Shown here: positions 1 to 6,071 of the stretch, in pieces
Layout: each line of letters begins with the position of its first letter
How positions within the stretch are numbered: position 1 is the first letter of the stretch
Source of the DNA: Desulfobacteraceae bacterium
GTDB lineage: Bacteria > Desulfobacterota > DSM-4660 > Desulfatiglandales > Desulfatiglandaceae
Direction of reading: 5' to 3'
Assembly: GCA_030589225.1 (NCBI GenBank)
Contig: JAUUWD010000100.1
Location: forward strand, 1-6,290
DNA: 6,290 bases
Notes under the pieces: model-generated
What the model saw: the letters and a program-made list of their open reading frames with translations, nothing else
What the model was told of the DNA's origin: nothing
Databases searched by the model: none
Program-made: the position numbers and the translations under genes

Positions 1-41
1 GAATAGTGCACATATTATTAACATAATGTCAATATATGCCC

Positions 42-125
42 CTAACCTGAAAACTCCGAAGAAACCAAAATAAAGCTCAACATAAGCAGTATTCCCAGGA
101 CAACCCACTTAACTGTATTCTTCAT
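42..125 (-). CDS. small single-pass membrane peptide, 27 aa, hypothetical
   Basis: This short ORF starts at an ATG (125-123) and stops with TAG (44-42). A strong Shine-Dalgarno GGAGG lies eight bases before the start. The peptide begins MKNTVKWVVLGILLML: two lysines near the N-terminus, then one continuous hydrophobic stretch (about residues 7-22), then a short polar tail (SSEFSG). This is what a single transmembrane helix or a bare signal-peptide-like sequence looks like. There is no lipobox cysteine. It is the last reading frame on the minus strand, about 150 bases past the outer-membrane barrel gene, so it could be the operon's tail gene or the stump of a decayed exported protein. Downstream in frame the next codons soon reach another stop. 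I recognise no family. The strong ribosome binding site is the main reason to list it. Confidence 0.4.
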   Translation of the reverse strand: MKNTVKWVVLGILLMLSFILVSSEFSG

Positions 126-274
126 AGTTACTACCTCCATCTATCCGCCCCAATCCTCCATAATCTTCTCAAAGGCCGATTCCCCGCCTCTAAGGGCCCC
201 GGTATGCCCACCGCCAGGGCTAATAGCCACAAAGAAAAAGCAGCATTAAAGTAGAAGTTCCCGGACAGACACAA

Positions 275-1639
275 CTAAAATGTATACTCCAACCCGATCA
301 TCCATTGATAGTTCAGAATACTCCCGAACTCTGTATCTCCAGCGCCGGAATTGACGGTCCCTATGAAGAAAAGCTGGGTATGCTCCCCTACAAAATACTC
401 CACAATGGATATGAACTGGCCGGAACCATCGTCTATGTTCTGGGTCCATCGGAAAGTAAGGTCGAGTATATCCCGAATATCATTGTGATTGTATTGAACC
501 ATAACGTAATTTCGTCTCAGAAATCTCAGACCGGGATCTGCCGTCTGGCTAAGGGTCAACTTTGACAAATCCCCGATTGGGCCTATAAGATCAAAGGCAT
601 CTGACGCATCCTTTCTCAGGTGGTAGTAATCTCCAGCCTTACCATCACTATATCCAGGACCGTTATAAACATATTCCATTGTCAGGGTAGGACCCATTTC
701 GAGGGTGTAGGATCCCCCAACAAGGACGATTCCTTTCAACGACGAGTCTTCATCATCGATTGCCAGCATAGAGGCGCCAAAAGGATTATTGGCCTTTTCA
801 GGATAGAGGGCATCTGTGCCCTTGGCAATGGTCCCTTCCCCATACAATAACAGGGCATCTGTGGCCGTCCAACCGCCAAAGACCCCGAGCCTGTTCCTGT
901 CATGCTCCTTGCGGGATAGGATCAGCCCTGCATATGCTTCCTGCCCTGCATAATCGAGCTTCAGGGCATAGGTCTTTTCAAATTCAAAAAGCAGAAACTC
1001 CTGACGCCCTTCATCCAGATTGGCAATAAGAGAAATGGTCCATGATAACCCCGGAAGCCACACAAGACGCGCAAAATCCATTCCCGGCACTTCCCTTTTA
1101 GGGTTCCTCCGGCCATTATCGCGGAAGAAAGGATTGGAAGGTGAAAAGAGATAGGAAGGCCCCCATTGTAGGTTTTCCCTGCCATAGGAAATAAACAGGC
1201 TTTCGGTCACTCTAATCCTGGCCAGCCATTCATTGACAAAACACTCGTCATCCCAATCAGTTTCTCCTTCTCGATCGCCCTCCTCCCATGCCCTCCATTC
1301 AAGGTTAACCCTGGGTTTTGCGCTTAATTCCAGTAATCTAAAATTCAAGTAGAAATCCGGGCGCAGTTCTAAATCAGCCAGATACCGTGGGATCTGAAAA
1401 AAATCGTTATCGGGATTCTGGGAAGAGTTCGCCGGATCCTGGCAAGCGCCAGAGGCAAGGACTCTTACACTGTATTCAAACCCACCTGACAATTCCTCCC
1501 ATAACTTGGAGGATTGGCTTTTTTCTCCCTCTGGCTGTACACCCTGACCTGCGCTTTGTTTTATAGCTGAGGCAAATGAGTGTTTCCACAGTAGGCATAG
1601 AAGAATAAACAGGATAACAAAGAAAAATTTGTTTTTCAT
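275..1639 (-). CDS. outer-membrane beta-barrel protein (exported, 454 aa)
   Basis: This is probably an outer-membrane beta-barrel that forms the outer end of the envelope system encoded by its neighbours. Residues 1-25 are a Sec signal peptide: MKNK, a hydrophobic core, and a plausible signal peptidase I site after ASA (23-25). There is no lipobox. The mature part alternates polar and hydrophobic residues as barrel strands do and ends in ...GLEYTF. The terminal phenylalanine and aromatic pattern match the BAM-recognised C-terminal strand. A segment at about 153-171 (GRENLQWGPSYLFSPSNPF) resembles the conserved tract of DUF1302/alginate-export-like porins, but I cannot fix the family by eye. 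Cys66 and Cys133 could form a disulfide. The gene lies about 100 bases downstream of the methyltransferase remnant. No convincing Shine-Dalgarno precedes the ATG, unlike the other genes here, yet the start is supported because the signal peptide begins there. Confidence 0.85.
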   Translation of the reverse strand: MKNKFFFVILFILLCLLWKHSFASAIKQSAGQGVQPEGEKSQSSKLWEELSGGFEYSVRVLASGACQDPANSSQNPDNDFFQIPRYLADLELRPDFYLNFRLLELSAKPRVNLEWRAWEEGDREGETDWDDECFVNEWLARIRVTESLFISYGRENLQWGPSYLFSPSNPFFRDNGRRNPKREVPGMDFARLVWLPGLSWTISLIANLDEGRQEFLLFEFEKTYALKLDYAGQEAYAGLILSRKEHDRNRLGVFGGWTATDALLLYGEGTIAKGTDALYPEKANNPFGASMLAIDDEDSSLKGIVLVGGSYTLEMGPTLTMEYVYNGPGYSDGKAGDYYHLRKDASDAFDLIGPIGDLSKLTLSQTADPGLRFLRRNYVMVQYNHNDIRDILDLTFRWTQNIDDGSGQFISIVEYFVGEHTQLFFIGTVNSGAGDTEFGSILNYQWMIGLEYTF

Positions 1640-1694
1640 TGCTGGTCAAATTCTATTGTTAGTGTCAAAAAACTGCTTCGCAATTTTATATAGC

Positions 1695-1707
1695 GCGGCT
1701 TCGCCGC
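1695..1707. repeat. short GC palindrome between methyltransferase remnant and barrel gene
   Basis: GCGGC (1695-1699), loop TTC, GCCGC (1703-1707) form a perfect 5 bp stem in an otherwise A+T-rich spacer. Read on the minus strand, the run of T lies before the hairpin and no T tract follows it, so it is not a typical intrinsic terminator in the operon's direction. In the plus direction it is followed by A residues, not T. It could be a dispersed palindromic repeat or a processing or stability hairpin between the two cistrons. Confidence 0.4.
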
Positions 1708-1740
1708 TTAAAAAAAGGGAACCCCTGTTATATATGAATA

Positions 1741-2165
1741 CTATATAATAAATGGGATATACCGCATGGTTGTTCTCTTGTATGTTGTGTAAGCATCACC
1801 GAATTTTACAAAGTTCTCTCTTTCTTCTACCAAAGATGCGGTGATCAGGAAAAGTATGCAAATAGAACAAAGTACTATTGTAAGTAACGTAACTCTCTTG
1901 AGCAGGATACCAAGGACAAGTAAGATCAGGCTCGAATAGAGAGGGTGACGGATATAACGGAAAATGCCACGGTCAATTAGAACCGTTGTGTTTTCCCATT
2001 CATCGTCGGGTTTTCCATATTTTTTTAAGTTATAAAAGCCGCTTATTACAATAAACGCTGATGAGACCAGGAAAATCCATGAGCTGTAACTGATCGCAAT
2101 GCTGGTCTAAATTCGATGAAAATCAGCAAAGCGATAATTACAAAAATAACTATCTTAGCAGTCAT
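1741..2165 (-). pseudogene. isoprenylcysteine carboxyl methyltransferase (ICMT)-like membrane protein, frameshifted and probably internally deleted
   Basis: The gene is in two frames. The N-terminal part starts at ATG 2165 after a GGGGTGG ribosome binding site. It reads MTAKIVIFVIIALLIFIEF, continues to a HGF motif at residues 29-31, and stops at TAA (2048-2046). The larger C-terminal part is open from 2106 to TAG (1743-1741) in another frame and has no usable start of its own. It carries the family core: ENTTVLIDRGIFRYIRHPLYSS, given here as ENTTVLIDRG then IFRYIRHPLYSS, two hydrophobic segments, and VEERENFVKFGDAY near the end. Arg-His-Pro and the Glu-Glu-Arg-Glu tract are typical of ICMT/PEMT-like S-adenosylmethionine-dependent membrane methyltransferases. 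From memory, relatives have roughly 25-30 more residues between the HGF motif and the 'ISW' helix, so an internal deletion with frame loss is more likely than one sequencing error. It lies between the LolA-like gene and the barrel gene. Remaining activity is unlikely unless reads show otherwise. Confidence 0.75.
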
Positions 2166-2205
2166 GACATCCACCCCGTTTCTGATTTATATCTACGTAT
2201 CTTGC

Positions 2206-2229
2206 CACAAAGGCACCAAGACACAAAGT
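2206..2229. repeat. three-unit octamer microrepeat (CACAAAGN)
   Basis: Three tandem 8-mers lie on the plus strand: CACAAAGG, CACCAAGA and CACAAAGT. They sit in the 88-base spacer between the LolA-like gene and the methyltransferase remnant. The motif resembles the widespread 'ccacaaagacacaaag' type of intergenic microrepeat I know from many environmental bacterial genomes. It is too short and degenerate to encode anything. Confidence 0.55.
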
Positions 2230-2253
2230 TTTATAACAGTACTGAATTCCGAA

Positions 2254-3081
2254 TTATCTCACCAACAGATTAAGGTTAAAGGCCGAATCCGGTATCCTTT
2301 TGATTTTGACTTTGCTATAGATCATGGTCGTTATATCCTCTTTTATCACCGCATTTGTAATGACCATTTTAGAGACAAAAGACCTAGGCCTGTCCTGGAC
2401 CATGATACTGTGATCATATTCAAAAGTTGCTGATTTGAACATCTTGCCCGAGACCGTAAAGAAATCCGCCTTGACGCCAACAAGTCGCTTCTTTGAAATC
2501 CAGTACTTGATCCGGTCATATGTGGTCTTTTTGTTAGTAGCGGTAAGATCAAAAAGGTAGCAGGGTTCCCCATTGACTGTGTCTTCTGATACGAGACTTG
2601 GTTTATAGTCTCCGGCATAGTTGGTGGAAGCGATATCACCATTGGAGGCACCGCCCATCAGTTTTTGCCTGGGAGAAATAGGGACCGGTTTCCTCAAGCC
2701 CGGTTTTATGAACCACATGTTCCGATCAATCATCAACAACTTTCGACCCTTCACCTTGGGCGGAGAGAGAAATTCTGCAAGTGAGTTGAGGTCGCGAGCC
2801 TTTACCTTAAGTACACGGAATTGTCTGCGACCATTCTCAACAGATTCCAACCTTATCTCCCACTCAACACCTTCCACATTTCCTCTGGCCTGATCTGCCT
2901 TTTCAAGGATCTCTTTGGGCGTCATCTCTGCAAGCACCGGTTTTGCATTAAACACAATTCCGGACACTACCATCACAAGCAGAACTATGAACTTGATTGT
3001 ATAGAAATTCCCTTTTATTTGAGTCCGCCATAGGCGGAGTTTATATGGAATCGCGAAGAGATTGTATAACTTGAAACACAT
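2254..3081 (-). CDS. LolA-like periplasmic protein (outer membrane lipoprotein-sorting family, 275 aa)
   Basis: This is probably a periplasmic carrier with a LolA/LolB-like fold that accepts a hydrophobic cargo from the upstream ABC transporter. The mature part begins near MTPKEILEKAD. It contains the beta-rich pattern of the 'outer membrane lipoprotein-sorting protein' (PF17131/COG2834-like) group: a tract around residues 118-160 with MWFIKPGLRKPVPISPRQK and then DYKPSLV, later GEPCYLFDLTA and YDRIKYWISKK. The assignment is by pattern, not search. I chose the second ATG (3081) because AAAGGAGG lies six bases before it, while the first ATG (3087) abuts that sequence. The signal peptide is odd. 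Its hydrophobic core (about 31-47) with cleavage after VLA (49-51) is preceded by about 30 residues, of which about 8-27 are encoded by a palindromic insertion. The gene follows the permease after a 257-base repeat-filled gap. Confidence 0.8.
   Translation of the reverse strand: MCFKLYNLFAIPYKLRLWRTQIKGNFYTIKFIVLLVMVVSGIVFNAKPVLAEMTPKEILEKADQARGNVEGVEWEIRLESVENGRRQFRVLKVKARDLNSLAEFLSPPKVKGRKLLMIDRNMWFIKPGLRKPVPISPRQKLMGGASNGDIASTNYAGDYKPSLVSEDTVNGEPCYLFDLTATNKKTTYDRIKYWISKKRLVGVKADFFTVSGKMFKSATFEYDHSIMVQDRPRSFVSKMVITNAVIKEDITTMIYSKVKIKRIPDSAFNLNLLVR
2995..3068. mobile_element. palindromic MITE-like insertion flanked by 9 bp direct repeats
   Basis: On the minus strand TATACAATC occurs at 3068-3060 and again at 3003-2995, separated by 56 bases. 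The enclosed segment starts near GATTCC, has a central TCCGCC-TAT-GGCGGA hairpin, and ends with GGGAAT. Its ends are therefore inverted (ATTCC/GGAAT) around a GC-rich core. This looks like a tiny non-autonomous palindromic element with a target-site duplication. It lies wholly inside the start of the LolA-like gene and is translated as part of an extended n-region of the signal peptide. The unit of 65 bases is not a multiple of three, so simple excision would not keep the present start in frame. No transposase is nearby. Confidence 0.5.
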
Positions 3082-3086
3082 AAACA

Positions 3087-3094
3087 TCCTCCTT
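3087..3094 (-). promoter_or_regulatory. strong ribosome binding site of the LolA-like gene
   Basis: AAAGGAGG immediately precedes ATGTTTATG on the minus strand. Its distance of six bases to the second ATG, and zero to the first, decides the start at 3081. Confidence 0.7.
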
Positions 3095-3138
3095 TGATTG
3101 TCGATTTTATGAATAAGTTCTAATTGTAGATATAGTCA

Positions 3139-3299
3139 AATAGTTGAGTGGTTAAGTGGTTGAGTTGGAAAATTATTATATTAATTTCATTAAGTTACGA
3201 ACATCAAATTGGTAAATATCTCCCGCCACGGCGGGACTAAAAACAAATATGTCCGTGAATTTAACCATTTAACTACTCAACTATTCAACCACTTAACGA
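3139..3299. repeat. large imperfect palindrome built of TRGTTRAG octamers around a GC hairpin
   Basis: The left arm holds three tandem octamers (TAGTTGAG, TGGTTAAG, TGGTTGAG; 3141-3164). The right arm holds five octamers of the complementary form YTYAACYA (3260-3299). GTTAAGTGGTTGA (3151-3163) is perfectly complementary to TCAACCACTTAAC (3285-3297), and AATAGTTGAGT (3139-3149) to 3275-3285. Near the centre TCCCGCC-AC-GGCGGGA (3221-3236) is a perfect 7 bp stem. The whole could fold as a long cruciform or RNA hairpin. It fills the spacer between the permease and LolA-like genes, which also lacks any credible ORF. It may be a MITE-like or REP-like element, and its RNA might also affect readthrough or stability between the two cistrons. 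Confidence 0.6.
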
Positions 3300-3304
3300 G
3301 ATCT

Positions 3305-3338
3305 GAATTGTCAATCCTCAATCCTCAATCGTCAATTC
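3305..3338. repeat. heptamer microrepeat (TCAATCC type) abutting the permease stop
   Basis: Four 7 bp units of the form NTCAATC occur in tandem (3310-3337). They are bounded by GAATTG (3305-3310) and its complement CAATTC (3333-3338). The array begins directly next to the TAA stop of the permease gene (3341-3339). It is a different repeat family from the neighbouring octamers. Confidence 0.55.
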
Positions 3339-4577
3339 TTAGACATGCCCCAATGCATCCACTACATTCTTTTGGGCTGCGCGTCTGGCAGGCAGGATGG
3401 CGGCTATCAGTGAGAGGAAAATCAAAAAGACCATCAGGGAAAACATGGCCTGGGGCAGCAGATTGACGGTCAAAGGCACCGGTGTCGAGACTCCCGGCGG
3501 GATATAGGTAGGTTCAATCGTGCGAATGACCGCCCAAATGGCAATATTCAATACAATGCCAAGAATGGTTCCCAGAAAACCGAGCATCGCGCCCTCAATT
3601 GCGAATAGAAGGCTTACACCCCTTCGTTTCAGGCCCAGTGCCCTGAGGGTACCGATCTCCCTGGTTCTCTCAAGGACAGCCATTCCCATGGTATTGATCA
3701 CGCTCATAACCACAATGATAAACACAATGGAGAATATAAACATGAATATCATGTCAAACATGCCCTTAACCTTGGAATAGAAAAGGGAGAGTTCATTCCA
3801 GGTCTTTATTTCGCACTTAAATCCTGCCCCTGATAGAGTACTAAGTAACCGGTTGCGAACACGCTCGGTCTTTTCCCAATTGCCCAGCAACACCACAAGC
3901 CGGTCTGCTTTCTCTGTATCATATAGAGATTGAGCAAACTTGAAAGGAACACGCAAGTACTTGTCATTGGTAGCGTCACTGCCCGTGTTATAGACCCCCG
4001 CCACTTCGATATCCAAGGCGTTCATCTGGCCGTCAAGGGTGGCGGCCATAACTACCCCATAACCACCCGGTTTCAGATCGAGATGGATAGCAAGATCCTG
4101 TGCCATTTCTACCCCATAAGCCTTTTTATCGCTAAGCTCATTACCCCTTACCGGCCGGAAGGCAGCCCAGGCCCCTTTTATGGTCTTGTCATCCCGCGGG
4201 ATCACGCCATTAGCCAGGAATATTGTGGAGGTGCGTCCATTGGAGACAAGTCCTGAAATATGTATTTGGGGGGTGGCCAGAATGACGTCCTCGTCCTCCT
4301 CCACAAGGTCAGCTATTTTCTGAAGTTCTTCTTGAGAAAACATATAATTGTCGGGATCGATCTTTCCCTTCTCCAGCCATCCCTCTTTATAGATAGTAAG
4401 GTGGCCCAGGCCTTCTCCCCTGATAGCCGACTCCCTGAGTCCCTGGTATGTATTGTGTATATATCCACGAAATAGACTCACTGCTGCAAAGCCCATGGCT
4501 ATTGCCAGGAGGGTCACAAAGGACCGGCGTTTGTTTTTCAGAATATTGCGAAGCGCAATCTTCATCCATTTGATCAT
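3339..4577 (-). CDS. FtsX-type ABC transporter permease (LolC/E- or MacB-like, 412 aa)
   Basis: This is the inner-membrane subunit of an ABC transporter that moves substrates out of the membrane instead of across it. It has one N-terminal transmembrane helix (about 20-37) after a basic start (ILKNKRRS). A large periplasmic domain of about 230 residues (MacB-PCD type) follows, then three C-terminal helices (about 272-298, 323-350, 375-396). The motif ERTREIGTLRALG (303-315) and the C-terminal PARRAAQKNVVDAL are hallmarks of the FtsX/LolC/MacB family. Its length of about 400 residues matches LolC/LolE. It starts with an ATGA overlap on the ATPase stop and has a near-consensus GGAGGTGAT ribosome binding site, so the two are translationally coupled. 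Only one permease is encoded here, so it probably acts as a homodimer. No ATPase domain is fused, which separates it from true MacB. The substrate is unknown. Confidence 0.93.
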   Translation of the reverse strand: MIKWMKIALRNILKNKRRSFVTLLAIAMGFAAVSLFRGYIHNTYQGLRESAIRGEGLGHLTIYKEGWLEKGKIDPDNYMFSQEELQKIADLVEEDEDVILATPQIHISGLVSNGRTSTIFLANGVIPRDDKTIKGAWAAFRPVRGNELSDKKAYGVEMAQDLAIHLDLKPGGYGVVMAATLDGQMNALDIEVAGVYNTGSDATNDKYLRVPFKFAQSLYDTEKADRLVVLLGNWEKTERVRNRLLSTLSGAGFKCEIKTWNELSLFYSKVKGMFDMIFMFIFSIVFIIVVMSVINTMGMAVLERTREIGTLRALGLKRRGVSLLFAIEGAMLGFLGTILGIVLNIAIWAVIRTIEPTYIPPGVSTPVPLTVNLLPQAMFSLMVFLIFLSLIAAILPARRAAQKNVVDALGHV

Positions 4578-5260
4578 TTTTTATCACCTCCATCCTGGAT
4601 CCTTCCGTCCTCAAGCCGAACCAGGCGCTCCACCCTATCCAGAACCCTCTGATCATGGGTTGAAAAGATAAAGGTGGTTTTTTCCTTTTCATTGAGGCTC
4701 CGCATAAGTCCAATGATACTCCGAGATGTGTCCGAATCCAGATTAGCGGTTGGTTCGTCGGCAATCACTAAAGATGGGTTTGCAACCAGTGCCCTTGCAA
4801 TGGCAACCCTCTGCTGTTGGCCGCCGGACATCTTATCGGGCCTGTGACGGACAAAATCGGATAGGCCGACTTCATCGAGACGACTGAGTGCCCTGTCTCT
4901 GGCCTCAGGAAATGATGTACCTTTTATCTGTAGAGGCAGCATGACATTTTCAACAGCAGAAAGAACCGGTATCAAATTAAACCCTTGAAAGATAAAACCG
5001 ATGGATCCATTTCTGAGTTCGGTTCGTCTATTATCCGATAACAGGGCAACTTCCTGATCCTCAATAAAAACTTGCCCTGACGAGGGTTCGTCAATGGCGC
5101 CAATAAGGTTTAGCAAGGTTGTTTTACCTGAACCGGAAGGCCCCCAAATAGCCACAAATTCTCCTCTATCAATGGTCAGATTAACACCTCTCAAGGCGTG
5201 TACCACTGTTTCTCCAAGCAGATAATCCTTTTTAATGTCTTTTGTTTCAATAAGGGCCAT
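4574..5260 (-). CDS. ABC transporter ATP-binding protein (LolD/MacB type, 228 aa)
   Basis: This cytoplasmic ATPase powers the FtsX-type permease encoded next. All motifs are intact: Walker A GPSGSGKT (40-47), Q-loop glutamine in FIFQGFN (Gln92), signature MSGGQQQR (144-151), Walker B LVIADEP with catalytic Glu169, D-loop ANLDS, and the switch His202 in STHD. The sequence pattern and length of about 228 residues match the LolD/MacB/FtsE branch (MJ0796-like), which drives mechanotransmission instead of classic import. The ribosome binding site TAGGAGGT overlaps the stop codon of the TPR gene and lies 12 bases or fewer from this start. The 3' end overlaps the permease start by four bases (ATGA). 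This tight packing indicates one transcript. The family call is firm; the choice between LolD and MacB partner type rests on the neighbours. Confidence 0.96.
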   Translation of the reverse strand: MALIETKDIKKDYLLGETVVHALRGVNLTIDRGEFVAIWGPSGSGKTTLLNLIGAIDEPSSGQVFIEDQEVALLSDNRRTELRNGSIGFIFQGFNLIPVLSAVENVMLPLQIKGTSFPEARDRALSRLDEVGLSDFVRHRPDKMSGGQQQRVAIARALVANPSLVIADEPTANLDSDTSRSIIGLMRSLNEKEKTTFIFSTHDQRVLDRVERLVRLEDGRIQDGGDKK

Positions 5261-5272
5261 GGTTTTTACCTC

Positions 5273-5938
5273 CTAAAGAGTTTCAGCCAGATTTTTGAAT
5301 TTTCCCGACTTGGCCTGATCTCCGGCCTTACTGTGCAGCTCGGCAAGGTTAGTGTAAACGTCTTTTTTTATTGACGCGTAGGATTCAGGGTTCTTTTCTA
5401 TCAAATCCGCAAGGTATTCAAAATCCTCTACAGCCAAATGACCCCTATTCAGAAAAGAAGGCAGGTTTTTCGAATTATAGGCCCTTGTCATTCGCACTGA
5501 GACGTTATCCGGATCCTTTCTAATCGCTTTATCCATCAGGCCAGAGCCTTCATTAGCATAGGACATCTTTTTCATTGGATTCCATGTCGTCTTCGCCATC
5601 ATGGTGGTGGCACTGCCCAAATAACACATGGTTTCGTACTCCTTTTTATTGACCTCAAAGGCCTTAGTCAGGAACTCTACTGCCTTAGGGGCATATTTTT
5701 TGGCATTCTTTTTGGCCATTCTATGGTATGCGATTCCTATGCCTTTCATTGTTTCATAGTCGGAGTGGTTTTGATCCAGTATCTTTTGTAGCTCTGAGAT
5801 CTTTTCCGCTAATTGCCCATCGTCCAAATCCCTAAGTTCGTGCCAGTCCTTAGCAGATACTGGAGCGGCCAACAAAACAGCTGTGGCCATAACAATGCCG
5901 ATTATTGCCAAACGACCCATTTGAAAGCTATATTTCAT
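5273..5938 (-). CDS. exported TPR-like protein (221 aa)
   Basis: This is probably a periplasmic helical repeat protein serving as an adaptor for the transporter encoded just downstream. Residues 1-29 are a Sec signal peptide: a basic start, a long hydrophobic core, and a cleavage site after PVSA. No lipobox is present. The mature part is helical and charged. Segments around 61-97 and 100-150 have the small/large spacing of tetratricopeptide repeats (GIAYHRMAK, AVEFLTKAFEVN, LMDKAIRKDPDN), and the C-terminus has another (NLAELHSKAGD). I chose the ATG at 5938, with AAGGAG ten bases upstream, over the in-frame ATG at 5974. The longer version would put a very basic stretch (SRKRRRRK) before the signal peptide, and its ATG overlaps a candidate -10 box. 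It is the first gene of the operon, 12 bases ahead of the ATPase. The exact subfamily is not recognised. Confidence 0.8.
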   Translation of the reverse strand: MKYSFQMGRLAIIGIVMATAVLLAAPVSAKDWHELRDLDDGQLAEKISELQKILDQNHSDYETMKGIGIAYHRMAKKNAKKYAPKAVEFLTKAFEVNKKEYETMCYLGSATTMMAKTTWNPMKKMSYANEGSGLMDKAIRKDPDNVSVRMTRAYNSKNLPSFLNRGHLAVEDFEYLADLIEKNPESYASIKKDVYTNLAELHSKAGDQAKSGKFKNLAETL

Positions 5939-5969
5939 GGTCACTTTTCTCCTTCGTCTTTTTCTTGAA

Positions 5970-5998
5970 AGCATAAGTCACTAAACAGCATCACGCAA
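5970..5998 (-). promoter_or_regulatory. candidate sigma-70-like promoter of the operon
   Basis: TTGCGT (5998-5993) and TATGCT (5975-5970) are separated by 17 bases, about 30 bases before the TPR start codon at 5938. Both boxes are imperfect matches to TTGACA/TATAAT. The position fits a transcript beginning near 5963 that would carry the AAGGAG ribosome binding site. This is inference from consensus only. Confidence 0.3.
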
Positions 5999-6071
5999 TG
6001 GCAATGCGATGGAATGGACAGAACGAGGGATAGGATGATTATTTCAGGTGTGAAGGGGATGCCAATCAAAA

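Noticed and set aside
175..220. GC-rich segment after the barrel gene as an intrinsic terminator
   Set aside because: GGCC-type inverted segments are imperfect and no T tract follows in the operon's direction.
275..1639. Barrel protein as a lipoprotein
   Set aside because: The cysteine in its signal peptide (Cys15) is preceded by Ile-Leu-Leu without Gly/Ala/Ser at -1 and lies inside the hydrophobic core. The ASA site at 23-25 fits signal peptidase I.
1640..1680. TTGACA on the minus strand before the barrel gene as a -35 box
   Set aside because: No -10-like hexamer lies 16-18 bases downstream. That position falls almost on the start codon.
2116..2433. 105-codon plus-strand ORF
   Set aside because: It is antisense across the end of the LolA-like gene and the spacer, lacks a ribosome binding site, and reads through the microrepeat. 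It is a shadow frame.
3135..3338. Repeat cluster as a CRISPR array
   Set aside because: Units are 7-8 bp, directly adjacent and without unique spacers of about 30 bases. No cas genes are present.
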